Shown here one piece after another: positions 1-6,390 of a DNA stretch of 42,699 nucleotides. Location of the stretch: contig JAGBHT010000048.1 of NCBI GenBank assembly GCA_017935365.1, positions 1 to 42,699 on the forward strand. Reading direction: 5' to 3'. Every line of letters starts with the position of its first letter. The stretch's first letter is position 1. Source of the stretch: Ruminiclostridium sp. Its GTDB lineage: Bacteria > Bacillota > Clostridia > Oscillospirales > Ruminococcaceae. The notes below the pieces were generated by a model. The model made no database searches and was not told the origin of the DNA. It saw only the letters and a program-made list of their open reading frames with translations. Both the position numbers and the translations under genes were made by a program.

Positions 1-126
1 ACTGATTTTTTAAGTGTTTCCGAAGAAGAATTCCAAAAAGTTATTCATTTAATTAATAGTCGTCCTCGTAAATGTCTTGGTTATCTTTCTCCTCTCGAAT
101 TTTTGTCTAAAAAGTGTTGCACTTGA
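1..126 (+). CDS. IS30-family transposase, C-terminal fragment
   Basis: Frame 1 is open from the window edge to a TGA at 124-126 and gives 41 residues. It contains the segment INSRPRKCLGYLSPLEF, which resembles the end of the IS30-family integrase-like catalytic domain (typically N-x-RPRK-x-LGY-x-[ST]P-x-E). The rest of the gene lies left of the window, so whether the element is intact cannot be judged. The transposase end is followed by about 100 bases with no recognisable gene before the MarR gene stop; an IS terminal inverted repeat could lie there, but the other end is not visible. The family call rests on the short motif alone. Confidence 0.75.
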   Translation, partial: TDFLSVSEEEFQKVIHLINSRPRKCLGYLSPLEFLSKKCCT

Positions 127-234
127 CTTGACAATCTACCTTATTACCTCCATAACAACTTCAAGTGCCGAATAGACGGGAGCTAAGACAGAGTCTTTCT
201 TGTATTGTTTTACTTGTCTGAGAAGTTCTTTCAC

Positions 235-708
235 TTAATCCGTCATCCTTTCTGTTTTTAGTTTTTCTGTATTTATATTACTTATATTGTTCAGCAGCTT
301 TTTCTGAAGCCGCATAAACTCGGTCATTTCTTCTTCCGTAAAGTTGCAGAAGGCTTCACGCTCGGTATTCTTCATATGCTGTGAAATCAGCAGAGCCGCT
401 TTTCTTCCTTTTTCGGTTACGGCAAGGTTTTTGTAACGCTCATCGTTTTCGCAACCGGTACAGCAGATATGTCCCGATTTTCTGAGCTTCTTTATAAGTG
501 CAGACACAGAGGGCTTTGATATGCACAGGTGCTTGTGAAGATCCGCGGCGAATATCTCTTTATCAGGACAGTTTGCGATATACATCAGTACTCTGCCCTG
601 TGCCGCAGTGATGTCAATATCTGCGAAAATCGCATTCAGGCTGTTTTCGATGCGTTGATTTATCGTCTTGTTATCGATCATCATTGTCTGAATTCCGGTT
701 TCATCCAT
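235..708 (-). CDS. MarR-family transcriptional regulator, cysteine-rich
   Basis: This 157-residue protein has the size and layout of MarR regulators. A winged helix-turn-helix spans about residues 35-105, with a recognition-helix region SKPSVSALIKKL and a wing ending DERYKNLAVTEKG, followed by a C-terminal dimerisation helix. The start is fixed by a strong TAAGGAGGTT site (716-725) seven bases upstream. It is transcribed away from the LysR gene across a 138-base gap and is probably autoregulated: an imperfect palindrome lies just upstream of the RBS. Unusually it has six cysteines (47, 62, 82, 83, 86, 121), three of them in a C-C-x-x-C cluster in the wing, which could mean redox or metal sensing (inference). 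The target genes are unknown; the adjacent DUF3793/flavodoxin unit is one candidate. Confidence 0.88.
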   Translation of the reverse strand: MDETGIQTMMIDNKTINQRIENSLNAIFADIDITAAQGRVLMYIANCPDKEIFAADLHKHLCISKPSVSALIKKLRKSGHICCTGCENDERYKNLAVTEKGRKAALLISQHMKNTEREAFCNFTEEEMTEFMRLQKKLLNNISNINTEKLKTERMTD

Positions 709-725
709 AACAGTTAACCTCCTTA

Positions 726-740
726 TCAGTAATGTACTAA
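726..740. promoter_or_regulatory. Candidate MarR operator
   Basis: On the minus strand the sequence reads TTAGTA-CAT-TACTGA, an imperfect 15-bp palindrome directly upstream of the MarR gene RBS. MarR proteins commonly bind palindromes of this size in their own promoter. Assignment is by position and symmetry only. Confidence 0.35.
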
Positions 741-776
741 CAGTTTTGCTCCTTGATAATAATACACCAAAAAGTC

Positions 777-805
777 TTGAATGTAAAATACAAATATGTT
801 ATAAT
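777..805 (+). promoter_or_regulatory. Promoter of the LysR gene
   Basis: TTGAAT (777-782), a 17-base spacer and a perfect TATAAT (800-805) lie 41 bases before the LysR start codon. Just downstream, GATAAA-N5-TTTATC (807-823) is a perfect inverted repeat at the expected transcription start and may be an autoregulatory LysR site. Confidence 0.75.
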
Positions 806-846
806 CGATAAATAACGTTTATCACTAATTAAAAAAGGAGATTTTT

Positions 847-1758
847 ATGAATACTACTCAGCTAGAATGTTTTCTTGCCGTTGCGGAAACACTTAATTTT
901 TCAAAGGCGGCAAGTATGGTCAATATCAGTCAGCCTGCGGTCAGCCATCAGATCTCGTCACTTGAGGCGGAGCTTGGTGTAAGGCTGTTTTTGCGGACTA
1001 ATAAAAGCGTACAGCTTACTAAAGAGGGTCTGAGCTTTATAGGCGACGCAGAAACAATTTTCAGAACGGCTATGAATTCGATACACAGACTGAGTACAAA
1101 TGCAAGTGAGAAAAAACAGACGCTTGCTGTAGGTGTGCATAATCAGTTTGAGCTTGACGCACTTGTGCCGATACTCGAAATTACGGGAAAAGTATATCCA
1201 AACTTTGAGCCTGAAATTACTATGATGCCGTTCAAGTCGCTTGACACCCTGCTTGACGAAAACAATGTACAGCTTATTTTTGCGATAAAAGCAGATGATG
1301 AAGCGCCTAAGGCAGAATGCTTTACTTCATTGTGTGAATGCCCTGTCATGCTGATCTGCCGCAAAGATGATGTACTGGCGAAAAAACAGAATATCGGAAT
1401 TGACGATATAAACGGCAGACGTGTTATACTTGTTAAAAGGCACAAATGTCCTGACGCGGCAATGTCGGGATATATGAAGCTCGGTATGCCGAATAACAGC
1501 AATATACTGCTTGCGGACGGCTGTGAGGCTGCATTTGCAATGGCAAAAGCAGGACTTGGCATAACTGCTTTCCCGATGATGCCGTATATGTGTGACGATG
1601 AACTGAGTTATATACCTATCGGAGGTCTGCCTCCGGTGACACTAGGCATTTATTCGAAAAAGCTTATAAAGGGCGAAACAGCATTTGAATTTGTACTTAA
1701 TGCAAAGAAATTTTATAAAAATTATCCTGACCCTATTGACAAAACAAAAAACGTATGA
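847..1758 (+). CDS. LysR-family transcriptional regulator
   Basis: This 303-residue protein is of usual LysR length. The N-terminal winged HTH (residues 1-60) carries the family signature, with FSKAASMVNISQPAVSHQI followed by LGVRLFLR and LTKEG. Residues of about 90-295 form the periplasmic-binding-protein-like effector domain, with no motif revealing the ligand. An AAAAAAGGAG site is correctly spaced before the ATG. It is divergent from the MarR gene and is followed in the same direction, after a hairpin-rich gap, by the DUF2325/DUF3793/flavodoxin unit, which it may control (inference from position). Confidence 0.9.
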   Translation: MNTTQLECFLAVAETLNFSKAASMVNISQPAVSHQISSLEAELGVRLFLRTNKSVQLTKEGLSFIGDAETIFRTAMNSIHRLSTNASEKKQTLAVGVHNQFELDALVPILEITGKVYPNFEPEITMMPFKSLDTLLDENNVQLIFAIKADDEAPKAECFTSLCECPVMLICRKDDVLAKKQNIGIDDINGRRVILVKRHKCPDAAMSGYMKLGMPNNSNILLADGCEAAFAMAKAGLGITAFPMMPYMCDDELSYIPIGGLPPVTLGIYSKKLIKGETAFEFVLNAKKFYKNYPDPIDKTKNV

Positions 1759-1801
1759 TAAACTATAAGCGGTTAGCAAAGGCTAACGCGGTTATCATAC
1801 G
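1752..1801. repeat. Nested palindrome spanning the LysR stop codon
   Basis: CGTATGATAA (1752-1761) pairs perfectly with TTATCATACG (1792-1801). Inside it GTTAGC-AAAG-GCTAAC (1772-1787) is a second perfect inverted repeat. The outer arm contains the LysR stop codon. No T-run follows, so this is not a standard terminator. The inner palindrome resembles the one at 1849-1868, suggesting a shared DNA-binding protein. Confidence 0.6.
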
Positions 1802-1814
1802 ACAACTTGATATT

Positions 1815-1840
1815 ATAAACGGCGATATGCCGTTTATTTA
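1815..1840 (+). terminator. Hairpin, possible terminator after the LysR gene
   Basis: ATAAACGGC-GATAT-GCCGTTTAT is a perfect 9-bp stem with a 5-base loop, followed by a short T/A-rich tail. It could terminate the LysR transcript or sit in the leader of the next operon. Confidence 0.45.
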
Positions 1841-1848
1841 AACGGATA

Positions 1849-1868
1849 TTGTTAGTTCCGACTAACAA
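1849..1868. promoter_or_regulatory. Operator-like palindrome upstream of DUF2325-DUF3793-flavodoxin
   Basis: TTGTTAGT-N4-ACTAACAA is a perfect 8+8 bp palindrome ending 28 bases before the DUF2325 start. Its TTAG-N6-CTAA core resembles metalloregulator boxes of the DtxR/MntR class. The copy at 1772-1787 has the same GTTAG-N6-CTAAC layout. The regulator identity is inference. Confidence 0.5.
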
Positions 1869-1896
1869 AGTGATGAGCAACAGAAAGGATAAATAT

Positions 1897-2187
1897 ATGA
1901 GCGTAGTAATAATCGGCGGTAACGAGCGAATGGAAACCCGTTGTGCGGACATATGCAAAGCTTACGGATATGACAAGGCGAAAGTTTTTGTAAAAGAAAA
2001 CAGCCCACTCAAAAAGAAAGTCGGCACGCCCGATTTACTGATACTGTTTACAAACACGGTATCGCACAAGATGATGCTGAGTGCAACACAGGAAGCGAAG
2101 CACAACAGCGTACCGGTTGCAAGAGTTCACTCAAGCAGTGTTGTTGCACTGTCACAGCTTTTAGCCGAAAGAAGCGCGGCAGTATGA
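1897..2187 (+). CDS. DUF2325 domain protein
   Basis: This small 96-residue cytoplasmic protein begins MSVVIIGGNERM, the glycine-rich opening strand-loop typical of DUF2325, followed by a Rossmann-like alternation of strands and helices. The function of the family is unknown. A longer reading from a TTG at 1849 is possible in frame, but that codon lies inside the palindrome; the ATG at 1897, preceded by AGAAAGGA, is preferred. Its TGA overlaps the ATG of the next gene (ATGA), so the two are translationally coupled. Together with the DUF3793 and flavodoxin genes it forms a unit of a kind that, to my recollection, recurs near iron uptake genes in Clostridia; no such transporter is in this window. 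Confidence 0.75.
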   Translation: MSVVIIGGNERMETRCADICKAYGYDKAKVFVKENSPLKKKVGTPDLLILFTNTVSHKMMLSATQEAKHNSVPVARVHSSSVVALSQLLAERSAAV

Positions 2188-2744
2188 ACGGGTGCTGTTT
2201 CGAGCAGTATCTGATTGACAACTGCTCCCCTACTCTTGCATCGCTAAAGACGGCGAATCTTTTTAATTACAGATACAGCAGTACGGATGAGCTTAACAAG
2301 GCTGTAGATCGTTGGAACAAGGAACTGTCCGGCAAGGGAATTACCGTAACGGTTCTGAGAAAGCGTGAGAACACGGCGCTTATATATGTATACAGGGCTA
2401 AACGTCTTGCTAAGGATTTCAGCCGACCGGGCGTTGAGCGTTTTATGAAATGTCACGGATACGAGAATACAGATATTGATTTGTGCCTTGAGGTACTTGG
2501 CGGCAAGCTGGCGAAAAGCGATTTATTTCCGCACGAGATAGGACTGTTCTTAGGTTATCCGCTCGGAGATGTTATCGGATTTATTGATAACGGGGGCAAA
2601 AACAGCAGATGCACGGGCTGTTGGAAGGTATACTGCAACGAGTGCGAGGCTATGCGTACCTTTGCGAGATTTGACAAGTGCAGAGCTGTCTACCAAAAAA
2701 TGTGGGCAAACGGCAGGAGTATCGTGCAGCTTACAGTTGCATAA
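2184..2744 (+). CDS. DUF3793 family protein
   Basis: This 186-residue soluble protein contains FPHEIGLFLGYPLGDVIGF (residues 115-133), the hallmark of the DUF3793 family. Near the C-terminus is a cysteine cluster C143-x2-C146-x4-C151-x2-C154 that could hold zinc or iron. There are no membrane segments or signal peptide. The gene starts in a four-base overlap with the DUF2325 gene and ends 32 bases before the flavodoxin gene, so the three are very likely one operon. The molecular function is unknown. Association with flavodoxin and the palindromic operator suggests a role in iron or electron-transfer metabolism (inference). Confidence 0.8.
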   Translation: MNGCCFEQYLIDNCSPTLASLKTANLFNYRYSSTDELNKAVDRWNKELSGKGITVTVLRKRENTALIYVYRAKRLAKDFSRPGVERFMKCHGYENTDIDLCLEVLGGKLAKSDLFPHEIGLFLGYPLGDVIGFIDNGGKNSRCTGCWKVYCNECEAMRTFARFDKCRAVYQKMWANGRSIVQLTVA

Positions 2745-2776
2745 TATAAAGAACATTTATGAAAGGATCATTTATC

Positions 2777-3199
2777 ATGAAAACAGCAGTAGTATATTGG
2801 AGCGGAACAGGCAACACAGAGGCTATGGCAGGCTCAGTTGCAGAGGGCGCAAAGAGCGCAGGCGCAGAGGTAAGCGTATTTACAGCGGCTGACTTCTCGG
2901 CAGATATGGTTGACCAGTTCGATTCTATCGCTTTCGGTTGTCCGTCAATGGGCAGCGAACAGCTTGAGGACAGCGAGTTCGAGCCTATGTTCAACGCTTG
3001 TGAAGCAAAGCTGTCAAGCAAGAAGATAGGACTTTTCGGTTCTTACGGCTGGGGCGACGGCGAATGGATGAGAAATTGGGAGGAACAGTGCATCGCTGAC
3101 GGCGCAGTTATGGCAAGCGAAGGCGTTATCTGCAACGAAGCTCCCGATAACACAGCTACAGAACAGTGCGTTGAACTCGGTAAGGCACTCGCATCATAA
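2777..3199 (+). CDS. Flavodoxin
   Basis: The 140-residue protein has the short-chain flavodoxin fold. The N-terminus, MKTAVVYWSGTGNTEAMA, contains the FMN phosphate loop SGTGNT (residues 9-14); the FMN-flanking loops FGCPSMGSEQ and FGSYGWGDGEW follow. It would carry electrons in low-potential reactions in the cytoplasm, often replacing ferredoxin when iron is short. An in-frame ATG at 2759 exists, but GAAAGGA (2761-2767) is placed correctly for the ATG at 2777. It is the last gene of the DUF2325-DUF3793 unit, with a perfect hairpin downstream at 3241-3272. Confidence 0.92.
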   Translation: MKTAVVYWSGTGNTEAMAGSVAEGAKSAGAEVSVFTAADFSADMVDQFDSIAFGCPSMGSEQLEDSEFEPMFNACEAKLSSKKIGLFGSYGWGDGEWMRNWEEQCIADGAVMASEGVICNEAPDNTATEQCVELGKALAS

Positions 3200-3240
3200 A
3201 TTCAGAATACAGCTTAAAGATAAACAAACATACTCCGTAA

Positions 3241-3272
3241 AACACCGCAGAGACCAAAAGCTCTGCGGTGTT
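3241..3272 (+). terminator. Terminator-like hairpin after the flavodoxin gene
   Basis: AACACCGCAGAG and CTCTGCGGTGTT form a perfect 12-bp stem around an 8-base loop. The following tract is pyrimidine-rich (CCCTCTTCCCCC) rather than pure T. It separates the flavodoxin unit from the proS promoter 12 bases further on. Confidence 0.65.
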
Positions 3273-3284
3273 CCCTCTTCCCCC

Positions 3285-3313
3285 TTGACAATCCCTCTCC
3301 GCTGTGCTAAAAT
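3285..3313 (+). promoter_or_regulatory. Promoter of proS
   Basis: A consensus TTGACA (3285-3290), a 17-base spacer and TAAAAT (3308-3313). Transcription would start near 3320, giving a roughly 250-base leader that holds the T-box. Confidence 0.85.
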
Positions 3314-3319
3314 AATACC

Positions 3320-3545
3320 ATACAGAAAAGCTATGATAAGAAACAGTAGATAAAACTGCGTCACAGAGAAAGAGCGGTTGGTGAAAGCTCCCGACAAGGT
3401 TTTATCGAACCCGTCTTTGAGCTGTACACGATGAGTGTTACCGGTTTCTCCCGTTACAGAGATACAAGTGCGGTTATACCGAATTTAGGTGGTACCACGG
3501 AACAATGTTTCGCCCTAAGCAAATTTAATGCTTCGGGCTTTTTTT
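3320..3545 (+). promoter_or_regulatory. T-box riboswitch, proline-type, upstream of proS
   Basis: The leader carries the invariant T-box AGGTGGTACCACGG (3487-3500), which base-pairs with the uncharged tRNA acceptor end. It is followed by an intrinsic terminator with stem GCCCTAAGCA / TGCTTCGGGC (3512-3538) and seven Ts (3539-3545). Stem I features are visible (AGAGAAAGAGCGGTTGGTG around 3365-3383). In the typical GAA-NNN specifier context the sequence reads GAACCCG (3407-3413), so the specifier is CCC or CCG, both proline codons, agreeing with the downstream gene. Uncharged tRNA-Pro should favour the antiterminator and switch on proS. Confidence 0.9.
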
Positions 3546-3572
3546 ATGCCCGAAATTCAGGAGGACAACATA

Positions 3573-5297
3573 ATGAAGCTTGAAAAACTGGTCGGCGACC
3601 GTTTTAAAGAAAGACCCTCGGACTGTCAGATTGACAGCCACGCAATTATGGTGAGAGGCGGCTATATCAAGTATATGGCTAACGGTATCTTCTCATCCTA
3701 CGCTCCCACAAAGAGAATCACAAAGAAGATTGAACAGATCATCAGAGAAGAAATGGACAAGATAGACGGACAGGAAGTTCAGTTCCCTGTTGTTATGCCC
3801 GCTTCACTCTGGCAGGAATCAGGCAGATACGAGAGCATCGGCAGTGAGCTTTTACGTTTTACCGACCGTAACAGAATGCCTATGGTACTCGGTATGACGC
3901 ACGAGGAAGCCGCTGTGCATCTTGTGCGTGAATACGGCAAGAGCTACACAAAGTACCCTTTCATGATTTATCAGATACAGACAAAGTTCCGTGATGAAGC
4001 ACGTCCCAGAGGCGGTCTTATCAGAGTCCGTGAGTTCACAATGAAGGACGCTTACTCGTTCCACACATCGCAGGAAGATCTTGAGCAGTATTACGATAAG
4101 TGCCACAAGGCTTATGAAAACATATTCAGACGTGCAGGTGTTCCCGAGGTAATCTCGGTCAAGTCCGATTCAGGTATGATGGGCGGCAGCATTTCACACG
4201 AATTTATGCTCCTTACACCCGTAGGCGAGGATACGATCGCAAGCTGTCACGAATGTGGTTTCAATGCAAATATGGAAGCCGCAGACAGCATTATCGAAAA
4301 CACAAGAGATGAAGTTTCCGCACCTATGGAGCTTGTCCATACTCCGAATATCCATACGATAGAAGAAATATGCGACTTTTTACACACTCCCAAGGAGAAG
4401 AGCTGTAAGGCAGTCGTATATCAGAGAAACGCAGACGACAGCTATATTGTCGTATTCACAAGAGGCGACATTGACGTAAACGAAACAAAGCTCCGCAACT
4501 TCTTAGGCTGTGAGATTCACCCTGCCGTAATCACAGAAGAGTGCGGTCTTAACGCAGGATATATCGGACCTGTCGGTCTTCCCGAAAATATGACCGTTCT
4601 GTTTGATACTTCTCTTCAGAATACAAACAACCTTTCGTGCGGTGCAAATAAGGAAGAATATCACTACACGGGTCTTGACATTGACCGTGATTGTGCAAAT
4701 GTTGAATATCACGACTTTGCAAAGATCCTTGACGGCGGCATCTGCCCCAACTGCCACAAGCACTCAATTTCTATTTCAAGAGGTATCGAGGTCGGCAACA
4801 TATTCCAGCTCGGCACAAAGTACACAAAGACTATGGGTATGACTTACCTTGACAGCAACGGCGAGGAAAAGACGCCTATCATGGGTTGTTACGGTATCGG
4901 TGTCGGCAGACTTGCGGCTTCCGTATGCGAGGCACACCACGATGACTACGGTCCTATATGGCCTATGCCTATCGCACCGTGGCAGGTCCACATCTGTGCT
5001 GTACGTTCTGACGATGCAGACGTTAAGGCTTGCGCAGACAAGCTGTATGATACTTTACAGAATACAGGCGTTGAGGTCATATACGATGACAGACAGGTAA
5101 GCGCAGGCGTTATGTTCTCTGACGCTGACCTTCTCGGCGTACCGCTGAGAGTTGTTGTAAGTCCCAGAAACTTAAAGGATAACTGCTGTGAAATTTCTGC
5201 GAGGGATAAGAGCTTCTCTTACAAAGTTCCCGTTGAGGAAACGGCAGGCAAGGTTCAGGAGCTTATCAATGAGCTTATGGCTAAGTTCAACGACTGA
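3573..5297 (+). CDS. proS: Prolyl-tRNA synthetase (bacterial type 1)
   Basis: The 574-residue enzyme attaches proline to tRNA-Pro in the cytoplasm. Class II motif 2 is seen in FRDEARPRGGLIRVREFTMK and motif 3 in GCYGIGVGRL. Between motifs 2 and 3, roughly residues 230-390, lies the YbaK-like insertion (editing) domain typical of bacterial type ProRS (segment KSCKAVVYQ to RGDIDVNETKL). A C-terminal anticodon-binding domain follows from about residue 465 (QVHICAVRSDD). Length matches the usual 565-580. An in-frame start at 3528 lies inside the leader terminator; AGGAGG (3559-3564) supports the ATG at 3573. Regulation is by the upstream proline T-box. Confidence 0.97.
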   Translation: MKLEKLVGDRFKERPSDCQIDSHAIMVRGGYIKYMANGIFSSYAPTKRITKKIEQIIREEMDKIDGQEVQFPVVMPASLWQESGRYESIGSELLRFTDRNRMPMVLGMTHEEAAVHLVREYGKSYTKYPFMIYQIQTKFRDEARPRGGLIRVREFTMKDAYSFHTSQEDLEQYYDKCHKAYENIFRRAGVPEVISVKSDSGMMGGSISHEFMLLTPVGEDTIASCHECGFNANMEAADSIIENTRDEVSAPMELVHTPNIHTIEEICDFLHTPKEKSCKAVVYQRNADDSYIVVFTRGDIDVNETKLRNFLGCEIHPAVITEECGLNAGYIGPVGLPENMTVLFDTSLQNTNNLSCGANKEEYHYTGLDIDRDCANVEYHDFAKILDGGICPNCHKHSISISRGIEVGNIFQLGTKYTKTMGMTYLDSNGEEKTPIMGCYGIGVGRLAASVCEAHHDDYGPIWPMPIAPWQVHICAVRSDDADVKACADKLYDTLQNTGVEVIYDDRQVSAGVMFSDADLLGVPLRVVVSPRNLKDNCCEISARDKSFSYKVPVEETAGKVQELINELMAKFND

Positions 5298-5318
5298 GCG
5301 TATTGAAGTAAACAGTTC

Positions 5319-5350
5319 AAGGGCAGTGTTTCGGCACTGCCCTTTTATTA
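5319..5350 (+). terminator. Terminator of proS
   Basis: AAGGGCAGTG-N6-CACTGCCCTT is a perfect 10-bp stem followed by TTATTAT, 21 bases after the proS stop. Confidence 0.85.
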
Positions 5351-5408
5351 TACTGTCGGCAAATATCTTTGCTATACAGGAAAATATGATACTACAGACT
5401 ATAAATAA

Positions 5409-5434
5409 ACGGCGGTGCAAAAAAGTACCGCCGT
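5409..5434 (-). terminator. Hairpin terminator of the lipoprotein gene
   Basis: ACGGCGGT and ACCGCCGT form a perfect 8-bp stem around a 10-base loop, 28 bases after the minus-strand lipoprotein stop. On the minus strand it is followed by TTATTTATAG. Confidence 0.6.
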
Positions 5435-5462
5435 CATTTATATCCGCACTTAAAGCAATATG

Positions 5463-6194
5463 TTACTTTGCGAGAACAAATACACCTTTACTGCATTTAA
5501 TCGCTATTGTATCTGCATCGATCCGGTAAACACTATCGCCCTTTTTAAAGCCGCTGTAATTTGAAGCAAAATCATCAACAGGGTCTTTTTCTTCGTCAAC
5601 AGAAGAAATTTCGCCTATTTTTTCGCAATTTTCAATCACAGAATCATCTGTAATGCCTGTCTTTATACTTCCCTCACTGCCGGCTTCGGTATAACGCTCG
5701 CCGTTAACGCTGACTGTAATAAGATACCATTCAGGTACTGCATCAACCAGGTACAGTTTTTCGTCACCAGCGGAAACGACCAGGTCTTTTGCGCTGTCGT
5801 CAAGAACAAACACATATGTCTTGCCGTCCGAGTTTTTACACAGCAATTTATCGCCGTCAGCGAACACCTCTGAATTTACGTTGATTTCATCAACGTTGGT
5901 CGTTATGCCCGTGCCTTCAACATAATCCCTGTATTTTGCCGATACAACACCCAGCTTTTCCGCACTGTCCGTGCTATCGTCGGACACGCCGTTATATACA
6001 TAAACATGGGAGTTATAGTACATTATATTCTTTTTGTCAACTGCGGAAGATGTGCTGTCGGACGAGCCGGAAGCCTGTTCGGACGAAGAACTTTCCTGGG
6101 AAATCTGCGAGGTCTGTGAACTCTGACAACCGGATATCAGAACAGCGGCAGTCAGTATAGCTGATAAGGAAATCGATAATCTTGTTGTTTTCAT
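5463..6194 (-). CDS. Secreted lipoprotein with a duplicated domain, function unknown
   Basis: From the ATG at 6194 the product has 243 residues. It opens with a lipoprotein signal peptide, MKTTRLSISLS, a hydrophobic core and the lipobox LISGC with the lipidated cysteine at residue 23, then a Ser/Gln-rich linker. The rest appears to be two diverged copies of one domain: both contain EK[LI]G-x-[VI]S, later an F-x2-GD segment (EVFADGDKLLCK; GFKKGDSVYRID) and a terminal VFVL strand. No enzymatic motif is visible, so a binding or envelope role is likely but unproven. An ATG four codons upstream (6206) is possible, but it would leave almost no leader after the promoter at 6216-6244. Confidence 0.75.
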   Translation of the reverse strand: MKTTRLSISLSAILTAAVLISGCQSSQTSQISQESSSSEQASGSSDSTSSAVDKKNIMYYNSHVYVYNGVSDDSTDSAEKLGVVSAKYRDYVEGTGITTNVDEINVNSEVFADGDKLLCKNSDGKTYVFVLDDSAKDLVVSAGDEKLYLVDAVPEWYLITVSVNGERYTEAGSEGSIKTGITDDSVIENCEKIGEISSVDEEKDPVDDFASNYSGFKKGDSVYRIDADTIAIKCSKGVFVLAK

Positions 6195-6215
6195 AATAAA
6201 CCACATTTCTGTAAA

Positions 6216-6244
6216 ATATTATCATATTGGTTTGTATTTGTCAA
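6216..6244 (-). promoter_or_regulatory. Promoter of the lipoprotein gene
   Basis: On the minus strand TTGACA (6244-6239), a 17-base spacer and TAATAT (6221-6216). The predicted start is close to 6209, which favours the ATG at 6194. Confidence 0.75.
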
Positions 6245-6325
6245 GTGTTTTTTTGTAAAATAATAATATTTAATTTTAAGGATTACTAATTCGATTATGT
6301 TTTTCTTTATTTTTAGTAATATTTC

Positions 6326-6354
6326 TTTACTTATGAGAGAAAATGTAGTAGAAT
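6326..6354 (+). promoter_or_regulatory. Promoter of the bile salt hydrolase gene
   Basis: TTTACT (6326-6331), a 17-base spacer and TAGAAT (6349-6354), 36 bases before the start codon in an A/T-rich gap. Confidence 0.55.
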
Positions 6355-6390
6355 AAAATCGATAAATCAAAAAATCACGGAGGTAAAGAT

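Noticed and set aside
1771..1790. A tRNA or other structured RNA at the nested palindrome
   Set aside because: There is no cloverleaf, no T-loop motif and the length is too short; it is better read as a DNA-binding site or hairpin.
3528..3572. An upstream in-frame start for proS
   Set aside because: It lies within the T-box terminator stem; the ATG at 3573 has a perfect RBS and matches the normal N-terminus of ProRS.
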